Shown here: piece after piece, positions 18,251 through 27,863 of the stretch
Layout of the letters: every line of letters begins with the position of its first letter
How positions within the stretch are numbered: position 1 is the stretch's first letter
DNA from: Paraburkholderia nodosa
GTDB taxonomy: Bacteria > Pseudomonadota > Gammaproteobacteria > Burkholderiales > Burkholderiaceae
Length of the DNA stretch: 64,000 nucleotides
Assembly (NCBI RefSeq): GCF_001718195.1
Contig: NZ_MCNV01000003.1
Span: 591,363-655,362 of the forward strand
Direction of reading: 5' to 3'
Translations under genes and position numbers: made by a program
Notes under the pieces: model-generated
The model's input: only the letters and a program-made list of their open reading frames with translations
Database searches by the model: none
What the model was told of the DNA's origin: nothing

Positions 18251-20350
18251 ATGACGCAAGCTCATCACGCCACTCTCCTCGTCGAACTGCTGACCGAGGA
18301 ACTGCCGCCGAAGGCCCTCGCGCGCCTGGGCGACGCGTTCGCCGAAGGCATCGCGCAGCGCCTCGCCGCGCGCGACCTGATCGAAGGCGATCTCTCGTTC
18401 GAACGTTACGCGACGCCGCGCCGCCTCGCCGTCACGATCAGGAACGTGCGCAGCGTCGCGCCCGAAAAGCAGGTGCGCGAAAAAGTGCTGCCCGTTTCGG
18501 TCGCCCTCGACGCCAACGGCCAGCCCACTGCGCCGCTCGCGAAGAAGCTCGCGGCGCTCGGCTTCCCCGATTTTCCCGTGAGCGACCTCGAACGCGCGAG
18601 CGATGGCAAGAACGAAGCGTTCTTCCTGCGCTACTCGGCGCCGGGCGCCATGCTCGCCGACGGGCTTCAGGCCGTGCTCGACGAAGCGCTCGGCAAGCTG
18701 CCGATCCCGAAAGTCATGACCTACCAGCGCCCGGACGGCAGCAACGTGCAGTTCGTGCGCCCGGTGCATCGCCTTACGGTGCTGCACGGCGACCAGATCG
18801 TGCCGGTCACGGCATTCGGCGTCGACGCCGACGACACCACGCGCGGCCACCGCTTCCTCTCGGAAGGCCTGATCGCCATCCAGCACGCCGACGAGTACGC
18901 GCACACGCTCCAGCACAAGGGCTTCGTGATCGCGAGCTACGCCGACCGCCGCGAGTCGATCCGCGCGCAACTGATCGAACAGGCCGGCAGCGACAAGGTC
19001 GTCATGCCCGAGTCGCTGCTCGACGAAGTGAATTCGCTCGTCGAATGGCCGGTCGTCTACGCGTGCAAGTTCGAGGACGAATTCCTGCAAGTGCCGCAGG
19101 AATGCCTGATCCTCACGATGCAGACGAACCAGAAGTACTTCGCGCTCACCGACGACCAGGGCCGGCTGCGCTCGCGCTTCCTGATCGTCTCGAACATCGC
19201 GACACAAGCGCCCGACGAGATCGTCGAGGGCAACGAGCGCGTGGTGCGCCCGCGTCTGGCCGACGCGAAGTTCTTCTTCGAGCAGGACAAGAAGAAGCCG
19301 CTGGCCGACCGTGTGCCGCTGCTCGCGAACGTGGTGTATCACAACAAGCTCGGCTCGCAGCTGCAACGCGTGGAGCGCCTCGAAGCGCTCGCCGGTCGAA
19401 TCGCCCTGATGTGCAGCGCCGATATCGCGCTCGCGGAACGCGGCGCGCGCCTCGCGAAGGCCGACCTGCTGACCGACATGGTGGGCGAATTCCCCGAGCT
19501 GCAAGGCACCATGGGCACCTACTACGCGCGCCACGACGGCGAGCCCGAAGACGTGGCGATCGCCTGCTCCGAGCACTACCAGCCGCGCTTCTCCGGCGAC
19601 GCCCTGCCCGCCACCACGACGGGCACGATCGTCGCGCTCGCGGACAAGCTGGAAACGCTCGTCGGCATCTGGGGCATCGGCCTCGCGCCCACGGGCGAAA
19701 AGGATCCGTTCGCGCTGCGCCGTCACGCGCTGGGCGTGCTGCGCATTCTCGTCGAGAAGCAGCTGCCGCTCGACCTCGTCGAGCTGCTGCGCGCCACCTC
19801 CGCGCAATTTGCCGGCATCGAGGCCGTGACGGAGTCGACCCAGGCCATCTACGAGTTCTGCATGGACCGCCTGCGCGGCATGCTGCGCGAACGCGGCTTC
19901 GCGGCCACCGAAGTGGACGCGGTACTCGCACTGAACCCCACGCGCTTCGACGACATCGTCTCGCGTCTGGACGCAGTGCGCGAATTCGCAGCGCTCGCGG
20001 AAGCGGCCTCGCTCGCGGCGGCCAACAAGCGCATCTCGAACATCCTCAAGAAGTCCGAGGGTGCGCAAGACGCCGGCGTGCAGATCGCCCTTTTCGTCGA
20101 ATCCGCCGAGAAGGCGCTGTTCGCGCAGCTCGAACAGGTCGCGCCGCGCGTGGAAACGCAACTCGCCGCACGCGAGTACACGGGCGCGCTCACCGCGCTC
20201 GCGGCGCTGCGCGAAACCGTGGACACGTTCTTCAACGACGTGATGGTCAACGCCGAAGACCCGGCGCTGCGTGCGAACCGTCTCGCGCTGCTCAAGGCGC
20301 TGCATCGCCAGATGAACAGCGTCGCGGACATCTCGCGACTCGCTGCATAA
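18251..20350 (+). CDS. glyS: Glycyl-tRNA synthetase beta subunit
   Basis: 699 residues, the usual length. It begins [16 protein letters not shown] and carries the tRNA-binding body, an HD-like region (about 350-530, [21 protein letters not shown]) and a C-terminal anticodon-binding helical domain ([20 protein letters not shown]). It binds and positions tRNA-Gly for the GlyQ subunit. The start follows glyQ by 16 bases, so the two are translated from one message. Confidence 0.97.
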   Translation: MTQAHHATLLVELLTEELPPKALARLGDAFAEGIAQRLAARDLIEGDLSFERYATPRRLAVTIRNVRSVAPEKQVREKVLPVSVALDANGQPTAPLAKKLAALGFPDFPVSDLERASDGKNEAFFLRYSAPGAMLADGLQAVLDEALGKLPIPKVMTYQRPDGSNVQFVRPVHRLTVLHGDQIVPVTAFGVDADDTTRGHRFLSEGLIAIQHADEYAHTLQHKGFVIASYADRRESIRAQLIEQAGSDKVVMPESLLDEVNSLVEWPVVYACKFEDEFLQVPQECLILTMQTNQKYFALTDDQGRLRSRFLIVSNIATQAPDEIVEGNERVVRPRLADAKFFFEQDKKKPLADRVPLLANVVYHNKLGSQLQRVERLEALAGRIALMCSADIALAERGARLAKADLLTDMVGEFPELQGTMGTYYARHDGEPEDVAIACSEHYQPRFSGDALPATTTGTIVALADKLETLVGIWGIGLAPTGEKDPFALRRHALGVLRILVEKQLPLDLVELLRATSAQFAGIEAVTESTQAIYEFCMDRLRGMLRERGFAATEVDAVLALNPTRFDDIVSRLDAVREFAALAEAASLAAANKRISNILKKSEGAQDAGVQIALFVESAEKALFAQLEQVAPRVETQLAAREYTGALTALAALRETVDTFFNDVMVNAEDPALRANRLALLKALHRQMNSVADISRLAA

Positions 20351-20358
20351 GCGCAAAG

Positions 20359-20388
20359 AAGCGGAAACAAGCGGAAACAAGGGGAACT
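20359..20388 (+). repeat. Three tandem purine-rich 10-bp units
   Basis: AAGCGGAAAC occurs at 20359-20368 and 20369-20378, followed by the variant AAGGGGAACT at 20379-20388, between glyS and gmhB. The last unit supplies the Shine-Dalgarno-like AGGGG for gmhB. Looks like recent slippage in a short spacer. Confidence 0.6.
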
Positions 20389-20400
20389 GAGCGAAACGCC

Positions 20401-20964
20401 ATGCCGACCAGCACCACCAGAAAACTCGTGATCCTCGACCGCGACGGCGTGATCAACGTCGACTCCGACGCGTTCATCAAGTCGCCGGACGAATGGGTCG
20501 CGATACCCGGCAGCCTCGAAGCGATCGCACGCCTGAACCAGGCGGGCTATCGCGTCGCGGTGGCGTCGAACCAGTCGGGCATCGGGCGCGGACTGTTCGA
20601 CATGGCCGCGCTCAACGCCATGCACGCGAAGATGCACCGCCAGGCGGCAGCCGTGGGCGGCCGCATCGACGCCGTGTTCTTCTGCCCGCACACGGCGCAG
20701 GACCACTGCGAGTGCCGCAAGCCGCAACCGGGCCTGCTCAAGATGATTGCGGAACGCTTCGAGATCGATCCGGCCGGTACCCCGGTGGTGGGCGACTCGC
20801 TGCGTGACCTGCAGGCAGGCGCGGCGCTCGGCTTTCGCACGCACCTCGTGCGTTCGGGCAAGGGCGAGAAGACGCTCGCCGCCGGCGGCCTGCCCGAAGG
20901 CACGCTGATCCACGACGACCTGCGCGCTTTCGCGCTCGACTTTCTCGCGAACGTCACTGCGTAG
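20401..20964 (+). CDS. gmhB: D-glycero-beta-D-manno-heptose-1,7-bisphosphate 7-phosphatase
   Basis: 187 residues. A HAD-IIIA phosphatase with motif LDRDGVINVDS at residue 10, SNQSGIGRG, the zinc-binding cysteine cluster CPHTAQDHCECRKP, and KPQPGLLKM / GDSLRDLQAG. It removes the 7-phosphate of heptose bisphosphate on the way to ADP-heptose for the lipopolysaccharide core. The zinc ligands Cys, His, Cys, Cys are all present. It follows glyS by 50 bases and precedes plsC by 41. Confidence 0.93.
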   Translation: MPTSTTRKLVILDRDGVINVDSDAFIKSPDEWVAIPGSLEAIARLNQAGYRVAVASNQSGIGRGLFDMAALNAMHAKMHRQAAAVGGRIDAVFFCPHTAQDHCECRKPQPGLLKMIAERFEIDPAGTPVVGDSLRDLQAGAALGFRTHLVRSGKGEKTLAAGGLPEGTLIHDDLRAFALDFLANVTA

Positions 20965-21005
20965 AGGCGCAGGCGGCTTACGCGAACTTTAAACCGGCTC
21001 GACCG

Positions 21006-21767
21006 ATGCGCTTTCTCCGCTCCCTGCTGCTGTTCATCTATTTCATCGTCTACACGATGCCGTACGCCACGGCGTGCTTTATCGCGTTCCCATTCTTGAA
21101 CGCGACGCGGCGCTACTGGATGGCCGTGGGCTGGTGCCGCTCCACGCTGTTCGTTGCGCGCCACCTCTGTGGCATTCGCTACCGCATCGAGGGCATGGAG
21201 AACCTGCCCGACGGGCCGGCCGTGCTGCTTTCGAAGCACCAGTCCGCATGGGAGACGCTGGCGTTCCCCGCGCTCATGCCGCGGCCCATGTGCTACGTGT
21301 TCAAGCGCGAGCTGCTGTTCGTGCCGTTCTTCGGCTGGGCGCTGGGCATGCTGAAGATGGTTCACATCAACCGCAAGGAAGGCAAGAACGCATTCACCTC
21401 GGTGATCCGCCAGGGCAAGCAGCGCATGGCCGAAGGCGCTTGGGTGATCATGTTCCCCGAAGGCACGCGCATACCGGTGGGCAAGACAGGCAAGTACAAG
21501 ACCGGCGGCCCGCGCTTCGCCATCGAAACGGGCGCGCCCGTGGTGCCGATCGCGCACAACGCGGGCCACGTCTGGCCCCGAAACTCGTTCATCAAATATC
21601 CGGGTATAGTCACGGTGTCGATCGGCAAGCCGATCGAGACGACCGGACTCACGCCCGACGAAGTGAACACGCGCGTGCAAACGTGGATCGAAACGGAAAT
21701 GCGGCGGATCGATCCTGAGGCTTATCGCGGAACGGATGGCGCAGCGGCGAAGGCGGCACGGATTTGA
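21006..21767 (+). CDS. plsC: 1-acyl-sn-glycerol-3-phosphate acyltransferase (PlsC-like)
   Basis: 253 residues with two N-terminal hydrophobic segments (FLRSLLLFIYFIVYTMPYA). The acyltransferase motif I reads KHQSAWE (H-x4-E instead of the usual H-x4-D), motif III is MFPEGTRIPVG, and motif IV VVPIAHNAG. It transfers an acyl chain to lysophosphatidic acid at the inner membrane. The Glu in motif I is, as far as I recall, common in this betaproteobacterial branch, so I do not read it as loss of function. Confidence 0.9.
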   Translation: MRFLRSLLLFIYFIVYTMPYATACFIAFPFLNATRRYWMAVGWCRSTLFVARHLCGIRYRIEGMENLPDGPAVLLSKHQSAWETLAFPALMPRPMCYVFKRELLFVPFFGWALGMLKMVHINRKEGKNAFTSVIRQGKQRMAEGAWVIMFPEGTRIPVGKTGKYKTGGPRFAIETGAPVVPIAHNAGHVWPRNSFIKYPGIVTVSIGKPIETTGLTPDEVNTRVQTWIETEMRRIDPEAYRGTDGAAAKAARI

Positions 21768-21936
21768 GGCACAGAGCGGGCTCGCTCACGCCGCGCGAAG
21801 CGTGGTGGCGCGGATGTGGGCGCTGCTCGCTGCACGGCTGGGCGCGCCGCGCAACACTGCGCCAGAAGCTCCGCGCAAACGCCCCGCGAACGGCACACGT
21901 CCACGCCGCGCACGCCCATCCGCACCAGGCCTGACG

Positions 21937-22836
21937 ATGCAGAAGTCCCCCGCGCCGCGCCCAACCGCGGCACTCGACAACCGGCAACTCGACTTGCCGC
22001 TCTTTGCTGAACCGGCGCCTGTCGTGGCGCCCGATGCATCCTCTCCCTCCCTCACACCGCAGCGCGGGACTCCGCCCTCGCCTGAAAAGCCCGGCAAGGC
22101 ACCGCTTGCACCCGATGGCACGCGGCTGCGTTCTGTCGCGCTTGGCGCGCGTACGCTGCATTACCGGCTCAAGCGCTCGTCGCGCAAATCGATCGGGTTC
22201 GTGATCGACGGCACCGGGCTCAGCATCACGGCGCCCAGGTGGGTCGCGATCGCCGATATCGAGACCGCTATCGCCGAGAAGCAGCGGTGGATCTTCGCCA
22301 AGCTCGCCGAATGGCAGACGCGCACGGAGCAGCGCGCCTTGCCGCGCGTAGAATGGAGCGATGGGGCCGAGCTGCCTTATCTTGGCAAGCCGATCACGGT
22401 GAAGCTCGGGGCTTCCTTGCTCGCGTTCGATCAGGAGACGCGCGTGCTTGCGTTGCCGCTGCCGCCGCATGCCGACGCGCAGCAGATCAAGGACCGCGTG
22501 ACGGGGTGGCTGCAGGGCGAAGCGACGCGGATCTTCGGTGAGCGGCTCGAGGTGTATGCCGAGAAGCTCGGCGTCTCGTTTCGGTCTTACGCGCTTTCTT
22601 CGGCAGCGACGCGATGGGGCAGCTGTTCAAGCGAAGGGAGAATTCGCCTGAACTGGCGGCTGATTCATTTTCCGCTCTCCGTCGTGGACTATGTGGTGGC
22701 GCATGAGCTCGCGCATTTGCGCGAGATGAATCATAGTCCAAGGTTCTGGCAGACGGTCGAGTCGATTTTTCCGGAGTTTCGCGAGGCGAGGAAGCAGCTT
22801 AAGCAGCATCCGCCGGAGATGGTGCCGGGGATGTGA
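21937..22836 (+). CDS. YgjP/SprT-like zinc metalloprotease (M48-type)
   Basis: 299 residues from ATG at 21937. The first 80 residues are Pro/Ala-rich linker with a RQLDLPLFAE motif; then the YgjP domain, with LKRSSRKSIGFVIDGTGLSI, ATRWGSCSSEGRIRLNWRL and the zinc motif HELAHLREMNHSPRFW (HExxH plus a third His). Function of the family is not settled; some members cleave proteins or act as nucleotide-metabolism phosphohydrolases. An upstream ATG at 21736 overlapping plsC would add an unlikely low-complexity tail. Confidence 0.85.
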   Translation: MQKSPAPRPTAALDNRQLDLPLFAEPAPVVAPDASSPSLTPQRGTPPSPEKPGKAPLAPDGTRLRSVALGARTLHYRLKRSSRKSIGFVIDGTGLSITAPRWVAIADIETAIAEKQRWIFAKLAEWQTRTEQRALPRVEWSDGAELPYLGKPITVKLGASLLAFDQETRVLALPLPPHADAQQIKDRVTGWLQGEATRIFGERLEVYAEKLGVSFRSYALSSAATRWGSCSSEGRIRLNWRLIHFPLSVVDYVVAHELAHLREMNHSPRFWQTVESIFPEFREARKQLKQHPPEMVPGM

Positions 22837-22905
22837 TATCTCCATTGCGAGTTCGCGAATTCCAGCTGAAATTCAATTCATTCGCAGTTCGAAACAATTC
22901 ACCGA

Positions 22906-22931
22906 AGAAACAGGCTGGATTGCCAGCCTGT
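22906..22931 (-). terminator. Intrinsic terminator after gloA
   Basis: ACAGGCTGG (22910-22918) and CCAGCCTGT (22923-22931) form a perfect 9-bp stem with a 4-base loop, and on the minus strand TTTCTT follows. It lies 13 bases downstream of the gloA stop. Confidence 0.75.
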
Positions 22932-22944
22932 ACTACCAACGTCC

Positions 22945-23331
22945 TTACTTCTTGCGTTGAATGAACTCGATCTTGTACCCATCCGGATCGGTCACGAACG
23001 CGATCACCGTAGTCCCATGCTTCATCGGGCCGGCTTCGCGCACCACGGTCCCACCCTGTTCCTTGATCTTCGCGCAGGCAGCGTAGGCATCTTCCACCTC
23101 GACCGCCAGATGGCCGAAGCCCGTCCCAGGATCGTACGAAGCCGTATCCCAGTTATGCGTCAGTTCGATCACGGTGCCGTCGCGCTCGTCCGTGTACCCG
23201 ACGAAGGCCAGCGTGAACTTGCCATCGGGGTAGTCTTCGCGGCGCAGCAGTTTCATGCCGAGCAGTTCGGTATAGAACTTGATCGAGCGATCGAGGTCGC
23301 CGACCCGGATCATCGTGTGCAGCAGGCGCAT
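22945..23331 (-). CDS. gloA: Lactoylglutathione lyase (glyoxalase I)
   Basis: 128 residues from ATG at 23331, preceded by GGAG; a longer frame of 190 residues has no ribosome site. The metal ligands of the homodimeric VOC enzyme are His5 (RLLHTM), Glu in VIELTHNW, His in GFGHLAVEV and Glu in YKIEFIQRK. It isomerises the methylglyoxal-glutathione hemithioacetal to S-lactoylglutathione. The sequence is close to the E. coli nickel enzyme. It is divergent from panE. Confidence 0.96.
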   Translation of the reverse strand: MRLLHTMIRVGDLDRSIKFYTELLGMKLLRREDYPDGKFTLAFVGYTDERDGTVIELTHNWDTASYDPGTGFGHLAVEVEDAYAACAKIKEQGGTVVREAGPMKHGTTVIAFVTDPDGYKIEFIQRKK

Positions 23332-23515
23332 GGTGTACTCCGTTTTGCCGTCGTCAAAAAACGGACTGTACCAAAAACGGGCCAGCCCTGCCGGCGCCGG
23401 CAAGATACGCCGATTTGCTCTAGCATGGACGCCATCGCGAAATTGCCGCGGCAATTTCCCCAGCCAGGCGCAAGCACAGCGTGCGAGCAATGAACGTGAG
23501 AACCGAGGAGTAGAC

Positions 23516-24466
23516 ATGCGAATTCTGGTAGTCGGTGCGGGTGCGACGGGCGGCTATTTCGGCGGCAGGCTCGCCGCTGCGGGACGTGACGTGACGTTTC
23601 TGGTACGCGAGGCGCGCGCCTCGCAACTGCGCGAAGCGGGCCTCGTCATCCGCAGTCCGGCGGGCGATCTCACGCTGCGCGACGTCAAGACCGTCACGCG
23701 CGAAGCGCTCGAATCACAAGGCGGCCAGCCGTTCGATCTCGTCCTGCTGAGCTGCAAGGCCTACGACCTCGACAATGCCATCGATTCGTTCGCCGCGGCC
23801 GTCGGTCCCAACACGTTGATCCTGCCGCTGCTCAACGGCATGCATCATCTCGAAGTCCTGCAGGCGCGCTTCGGTACGCAGGCGGTGCTGGGCGGTGTCT
23901 GCCTGATTGCGTCCACGCTCAACGACAAGCGCGAGATCGTCCATCTGAACGACGTGCAGGCCATCACGTTCGGCGAACTCGGCGGCGGCGTCTCGGCGCG
24001 CGTGCAAGCCGTGGCGGATCAGTTCGGCAATGCCGGCTTTCACGTGAAGGCGAGCGATCACATTCTTCAGGAGATGTGGGAGAAGTGGGTGTTCCTCGCG
24101 TCGCTCGCGGGCAGCACGTGCCTTTTCCGCGCGCCCATTGGCGTGATTCTCGCCACGCCCGACGGCGCCACGATCATCGAGCGACTCTTCGCCGAATGCC
24201 GCGCGATCGCAGCCGCACACGGCCATGCCGTGCGCGACAGCTTCCTCGAGCGCTCGCGCGCGATGCTGTTCGCCAAGGGATCGTCGCTCACCGCCTCGAT
24301 GTTGCGCGACGTGCAGAACGGTTCGCGCATCGAGGCCGATCACGTGCTCGGCGACCTCATCCAGCGCGGCGGCGCGGCGCAGCACGCGTCGGCCGAGCTT
24401 TCGGTGCTGCGCGTCGTCTACAGCCAGCTCAAGGCCTACGAGGCGCAGCGCGCCGAGGCTGCCTGA
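23516..24466 (+). CDS. panE: 2-dehydropantoate 2-reductase (ketopantoate reductase)
   Basis: 316 residues from ATG at 23516, which has GAGGAG at 23505-23510. The N-terminal NADPH site is [15 protein letters not shown]; the active-site Lys region is [18 protein letters not shown] and the C-terminal helical domain has [20 protein letters not shown]. It reduces ketopantoate to pantoate for coenzyme A synthesis. Bacteria of this group often hold several PanE-like paralogues, so the exact substrate is not certain. Confidence 0.88.
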   Translation: MRILVVGAGATGGYFGGRLAAAGRDVTFLVREARASQLREAGLVIRSPAGDLTLRDVKTVTREALESQGGQPFDLVLLSCKAYDLDNAIDSFAAAVGPNTLILPLLNGMHHLEVLQARFGTQAVLGGVCLIASTLNDKREIVHLNDVQAITFGELGGGVSARVQAVADQFGNAGFHVKASDHILQEMWEKWVFLASLAGSTCLFRAPIGVILATPDGATIIERLFAECRAIAAAHGHAVRDSFLERSRAMLFAKGSSLTASMLRDVQNGSRIEADHVLGDLIQRGGAAQHASAELSVLRVVYSQLKAYEAQRAEAA

Positions 24467-24514
24467 GCGACGACGCTTAGTGCACCGGCAACGCGGCGGC
24501 GCGCCACGCGCATA

Positions 24515-25342
24515 TCACGCGCCGCCAGCCGCTTCCAGCGCCTGCGCGAGGCTCACATACTCCTCGACGGGCACTTCCTCGGCGCGGCGCGCCAGATCGA
24601 AGCCCAGCGCGTCGAAGTCGAGGCGCTCGCGGTAATCGCCGAGCGTATTGCGCAGCATCTTGCGGCGCTGCGAGAAGGCGGCCGTCACGAGTTCGCCGAG
24701 CACGGCGTCGTTGACCTTCGGCAGTTCGTGCGGCGCGTAGGGAATCATGCGCACGATCGCCGAATCCACCTTGGGCGGCGGCTGGAACGATTCGGGCGGC
24801 ACGTCGATCAGCTTGTCGATCACATAGCGGTACTGGAGCATCACCGTGAGACGGCCGAACGCCTTGCTGCCCGGCTCCGCCACCATGCGCTCGACGACTT
24901 CGTTCTGCAGCATGAAGTGCTGGTCGATCACGCGCTCGGCGAATGTGGTGAGGTGAAACAGCAGCGGGCTCGAAATGTTGTACGGCAGGTTGCCGACGAT
25001 GCGCAGCGAGGGCTTCTCGCCCGGCGCCGCGAGCGAGCCGAAGTCGAACGCGAGCGCGTCGCCCGCGTGGAGTTCGAGCAGCGGGCCGAACTTCTTCGTG
25101 AGGCGCGCGATCAGGTCGCGGTCCAGCTCGACCGCGTGCAGCGGCGATTCGGGCGTGGCGAGCCGTTCGATGAGCGGCTCGGTGAGCGCGCCGAGACCCG
25201 GCCCGATCTCGACCATGCGCTCGCCGCGCTGCGGGCGGATGACGTCGACGATCGAATCGATCACGCCCGTGTCGACGAGGAAGTTCTGGCCGAAGCGCTT
25301 GCGCGCGAAGTGGCCCTGGTGCTGTCTGCTGCTGTTGGACAT
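24515..25342 (-). CDS. rsmA: 16S rRNA (adenine1518/1519-N6)-dimethyltransferase
   Basis: 275 residues from ATG at 25342; a TTG 15 bases earlier is possible. Motifs: RFGQNFLVD at the start, SAM-binding [10 protein letters not shown], acceptor motif [14 protein letters not shown], and the C-terminal helical domain [15 protein letters not shown]. RsmA (KsgA) makes the two adjacent m62A residues in the 3' end of 16S rRNA. Downstream of pdxA by 15 bases, last gene of the lptD-surA-pdxA-rsmA operon. Confidence 0.96.
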   Translation of the reverse strand: MSNSSRQHQGHFARKRFGQNFLVDTGVIDSIVDVIRPQRGERMVEIGPGLGALTEPLIERLATPESPLHAVELDRDLIARLTKKFGPLLELHAGDALAFDFGSLAAPGEKPSLRIVGNLPYNISSPLLFHLTTFAERVIDQHFMLQNEVVERMVAEPGSKAFGRLTVMLQYRYVIDKLIDVPPESFQPPPKVDSAIVRMIPYAPHELPKVNDAVLGELVTAAFSQRRKMLRNTLGDYRERLDFDALGFDLARRAEEVPVEEYVSLAQALEAAGGA

Positions 25343-25357
25343 CTTCTCTGGAATCAA

Positions 25358-26380
25358 TCAGATGGCGCGCCGGTGGCGCGCCATCGAAACGGCGGTGTCG
25401 AGGGCGGCGATCAGGCTGCCCGCGTCCGCGCGGCCAGTGCCGGCGAGGTCGAGCGCGGTGCCATGATCGACCGAGGTGCGCACGATCGGCAGGCCGAGCG
25501 TGACGTTGATGCCTTCGCCGAACGTCGCGTATTTCAGGACCGGCAGGCCCTGGTCGTGGAACATCGCCAGCACGCAGTCGGCGTCCTTGAGGTAGCGCGG
25601 CTGGAACAGCGTGTCGGCGGGGTACGGGCCGCGCGCGTCGATGCCTTGCGCGGCGGCGGCGGCCAGTGCCGGCGAAATCGTGTCGATTTCCTCGCGCCCC
25701 AGGTAGCCGTTCTCGCCCGCATGCGGGTTGAGGCCGGTCACGAGGATGCGCGGCAGGGGCACGCCGAAATGATGGCGCAGGTCATGGTCGATGATGCTCA
25801 GGGTTTCGACGAGCCCCTCGACCGTGAGCGCCGCCGACACGTCCTTGAGCGGCAAATGCGTCGTGGCGAGCGCCACGCGCAGCGGGCGAGCGCCGGTGCC
25901 CGCCAGCATCATGACCACGCGCGGCGTGTGCGTGCGTTCGGCGAGGTATTCGGTGTGGCCGGTGAAGGGCACGCCGGCGTCGTTGATCGTGCTCTTTTGC
26001 AGCGGCGCAGTGACGATGGCGTCGAATTCGCCTGCCAGTGCGCCGTCGATGGCACGGTCGAGCAGCGCCAGCACATAGCGACCGTTGGCGGCGTCGAGTT
26101 TGCCTGGCTTCGCGGGCGTAGCCAGCGCCACATGCTCGACCTGCACGGGCTGGTTCGCCAGCACGGCGGCCCAGTCGACGCTCGCGGCCTGCGCGCGCGC
26201 TTCGAGTAGCGCACTGTCGCCGAGCACGACGAACTGCGCGTCGGGCCAGTGCGCCGAGGCACCCGCCAGTGCAGCGGCGGTCAGCTCGGGGCCGACGCCG
26301 GCCGGCTCACCCGTGGTGATGGCAATGCGGATCGGCCCCGCCCTCCGCGGAGCCGGCGACGACGATGCGGAGGCGTTCAT
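25358..26380 (-). CDS. pdxA: 4-hydroxythreonine-4-phosphate dehydrogenase
   Basis: 340 residues, start ATG at 26380 with GGGGA upstream. NAD-dependent oxidation in the DXP-dependent vitamin B6 pathway. The three metal-binding histidines are visible in [21 protein letters not shown] and [12 protein letters not shown], and the N-terminal [12 protein letters not shown] is conserved. An N-terminal extension of about 15 residues (Ser/Pro/Arg) precedes the enzyme core. Lies 21 bases after surA. Confidence 0.95.
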   Translation of the reverse strand: MNASASSSPAPRRAGPIRIAITTGEPAGVGPELTAAALAGASAHWPDAQFVVLGDSALLEARAQAASVDWAAVLANQPVQVEHVALATPAKPGKLDAANGRYVLALLDRAIDGALAGEFDAIVTAPLQKSTINDAGVPFTGHTEYLAERTHTPRVVMMLAGTGARPLRVALATTHLPLKDVSAALTVEGLVETLSIIDHDLRHHFGVPLPRILVTGLNPHAGENGYLGREEIDTISPALAAAAAQGIDARGPYPADTLFQPRYLKDADCVLAMFHDQGLPVLKYATFGEGINVTLGLPIVRTSVDHGTALDLAGTGRADAGSLIAALDTAVSMARHRRAI

Positions 26381-26401
26381 GGCTCGATCCCCTGGTGACG
26401 C

Positions 26402-27760
26402 TTAGTTGTGCGGCGGCGTCATGCCCGCGATCTTGTAATCGACGTAGGCACTGTCGCGCAGCTGACGCAGCCAGTCGGCGTAGGCCTGCTCCGCCTTGCG
26501 CTGGCCGATGGCCTGGCGCGCCAGTTCCATTTGCTGCGCGATCGAGCCTTCGGCGTCGCGGCGGCCCAGCACCTGGATCAGGTGGTAGCCGTACTCGGTG
26601 CGTACCGGCTCGCTCAGCTGGCCGTCCTGCAGCGTATTCATGGCGCGCTCGAATTCAGGCACGGTTTCACCCGGGCTGATCCAGCCGAGGTCGCCGCCCT
26701 GCGAAGCCGAGCCGTCTTGCGAGTAAGTGCGCGCGAACTTGGCGAAGTCGCCGCCCGCTGCGATTTCCTGGCGGATCTCGAGCAGCTTCTGGCGCGCCTG
26801 GGGCTCGGACATGCCGTCGCCCACGCGCAGCAGGATGTGGCGCACGTGCGTTTGCACGAGCTTGGGCGCGTCGGCGGCCGTGCCCTGGCCCTGGCGGCGC
26901 TCGACGAGGCGCACGATCTCGAAGCCGTCGTTGGTGCGGATCACCGAGGGGTTCACCTCGCCCGGACGCAGCGTGGCAGCGGCGGTCACGAATTCGGGCG
27001 GCAGCTTCGACTGCGGCAGGAAGCCCATGTCGCCGCCCTTGCCCGCGTCGCTCGCCTGCGAGTTCGACTTCGCGAGGCTCTCGAACTTGCTACCCGACTG
27101 GGCTTCCTTGAGCAGCGCATTGGCCTTCGCCTGCGCCGCTTCGATGTCGGTTTCCGAGGCGTTCAGCGGCGCCTTGATGAAGATGTGCTGGAAATGCAGG
27201 TCGTTCGACTGGCCCGCGTTCGGTCCGCGCTGGCTCGCGATGTAGTTCGCGACTTCGGCGTCCGTCACCGTGACCTTGCTGTCCACTTCCTTCTCGCGCA
27301 GCTTCGAGAGCGTGAGCTCCGTGCGCGCGTCGCGTTGGAACGTGGTCCAGGGCACCCCAGCCGCCTCGATGCGCGCGCGATAGGTCGCGAGATCCATGCC
27401 GTTGGCCTGGGCGAGGCGCTCCAGCGTGCGCTGCACGGCGGCGTCGTCTACGGTGATGCCGTCTTCCTTGGCCTTCTGCAGCTGAATGCGCTCGAGCACC
27501 ATCTGGTTGAGTACCTGCGCGCGCAACTGCTCATCGGGCGGAACCGGCGCGTTTTGCTGCTGCAGCCGGTGAGCGATCATTTCGGCGCGGCTGTCGAGCT
27601 CGCGTTGCGTGATCACGCCGTCATTGACGACTGCGGCGATCGTATCGACCGTCTGGCCGTTGCCGGCCGGGAGACCTTGAGCTTGCGCCGGCGCGGCCGG
27701 CAACACGCCTGCAACGGCGAAGAGACTCGCAGCGTACGCTGCCAGGCGAAGCTTTTTCAT
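26402..27760 (-). CDS. surA: Periplasmic chaperone/peptidyl-prolyl isomerase SurA
   Basis: 452 residues from ATG at 27760. A signal peptide runs to about residue 28 (AAPAQAQG). The N-terminal chaperone domain ([21 protein letters not shown]) is followed by two parvulin domains, about 175-280 ([12 protein letters not shown] ... [16 protein letters not shown]) and 290-385 ([14 protein letters not shown] ... [16 protein letters not shown]). It folds outer-membrane beta-barrels, including LptD, whose gene lies immediately upstream in the same direction (102 bases). Confidence 0.95.
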   Translation of the reverse strand: MKKLRLAAYAASLFAVAGVLPAAPAQAQGLPAGNGQTVDTIAAVVNDGVITQRELDSRAEMIAHRLQQQNAPVPPDEQLRAQVLNQMVLERIQLQKAKEDGITVDDAAVQRTLERLAQANGMDLATYRARIEAAGVPWTTFQRDARTELTLSKLREKEVDSKVTVTDAEVANYIASQRGPNAGQSNDLHFQHIFIKAPLNASETDIEAAQAKANALLKEAQSGSKFESLAKSNSQASDAGKGGDMGFLPQSKLPPEFVTAAATLRPGEVNPSVIRTNDGFEIVRLVERRQGQGTAADAPKLVQTHVRHILLRVGDGMSEPQARQKLLEIRQEIAAGGDFAKFARTYSQDGSASQGGDLGWISPGETVPEFERAMNTLQDGQLSEPVRTEYGYHLIQVLGRRDAEGSIAQQMELARQAIGQRKAEQAYADWLRQLRDSAYVDYKIAGMTPPHN

Positions 27761-27863
27761 GATTCCCACAGATACTCCAATGTTGGCGGGCACGCTTCGC
27801 CCGTCTCTATGCAACCGACACCGCGTTGCCCCGAGGCGCAAGCAATGCGCTCCGGATCACGCG

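Noticed and set aside
21308..21400. plsC motif I with Glu instead of Asp as a sign of inactivity
   Set aside because: Motifs III and IV are intact and I recall H-x4-E in related betaproteobacterial acyltransferases; not an anomaly.
21736..21936. Upstream ATG for the YgjP-type protease, overlapping plsC by 32 bases
   Set aside because: It would add a low-complexity Ala/Arg/Pro tail unlike the family; the ATG at 21937 gives the usual start.
24495..24526. GGCGGCGCG/CGCGCCGCC inverted repeat between panE and rsmA
   Set aside because: Overlaps the rsmA stop and has no T run; may be a weak convergent-gene terminator but could be chance in GC-rich DNA.
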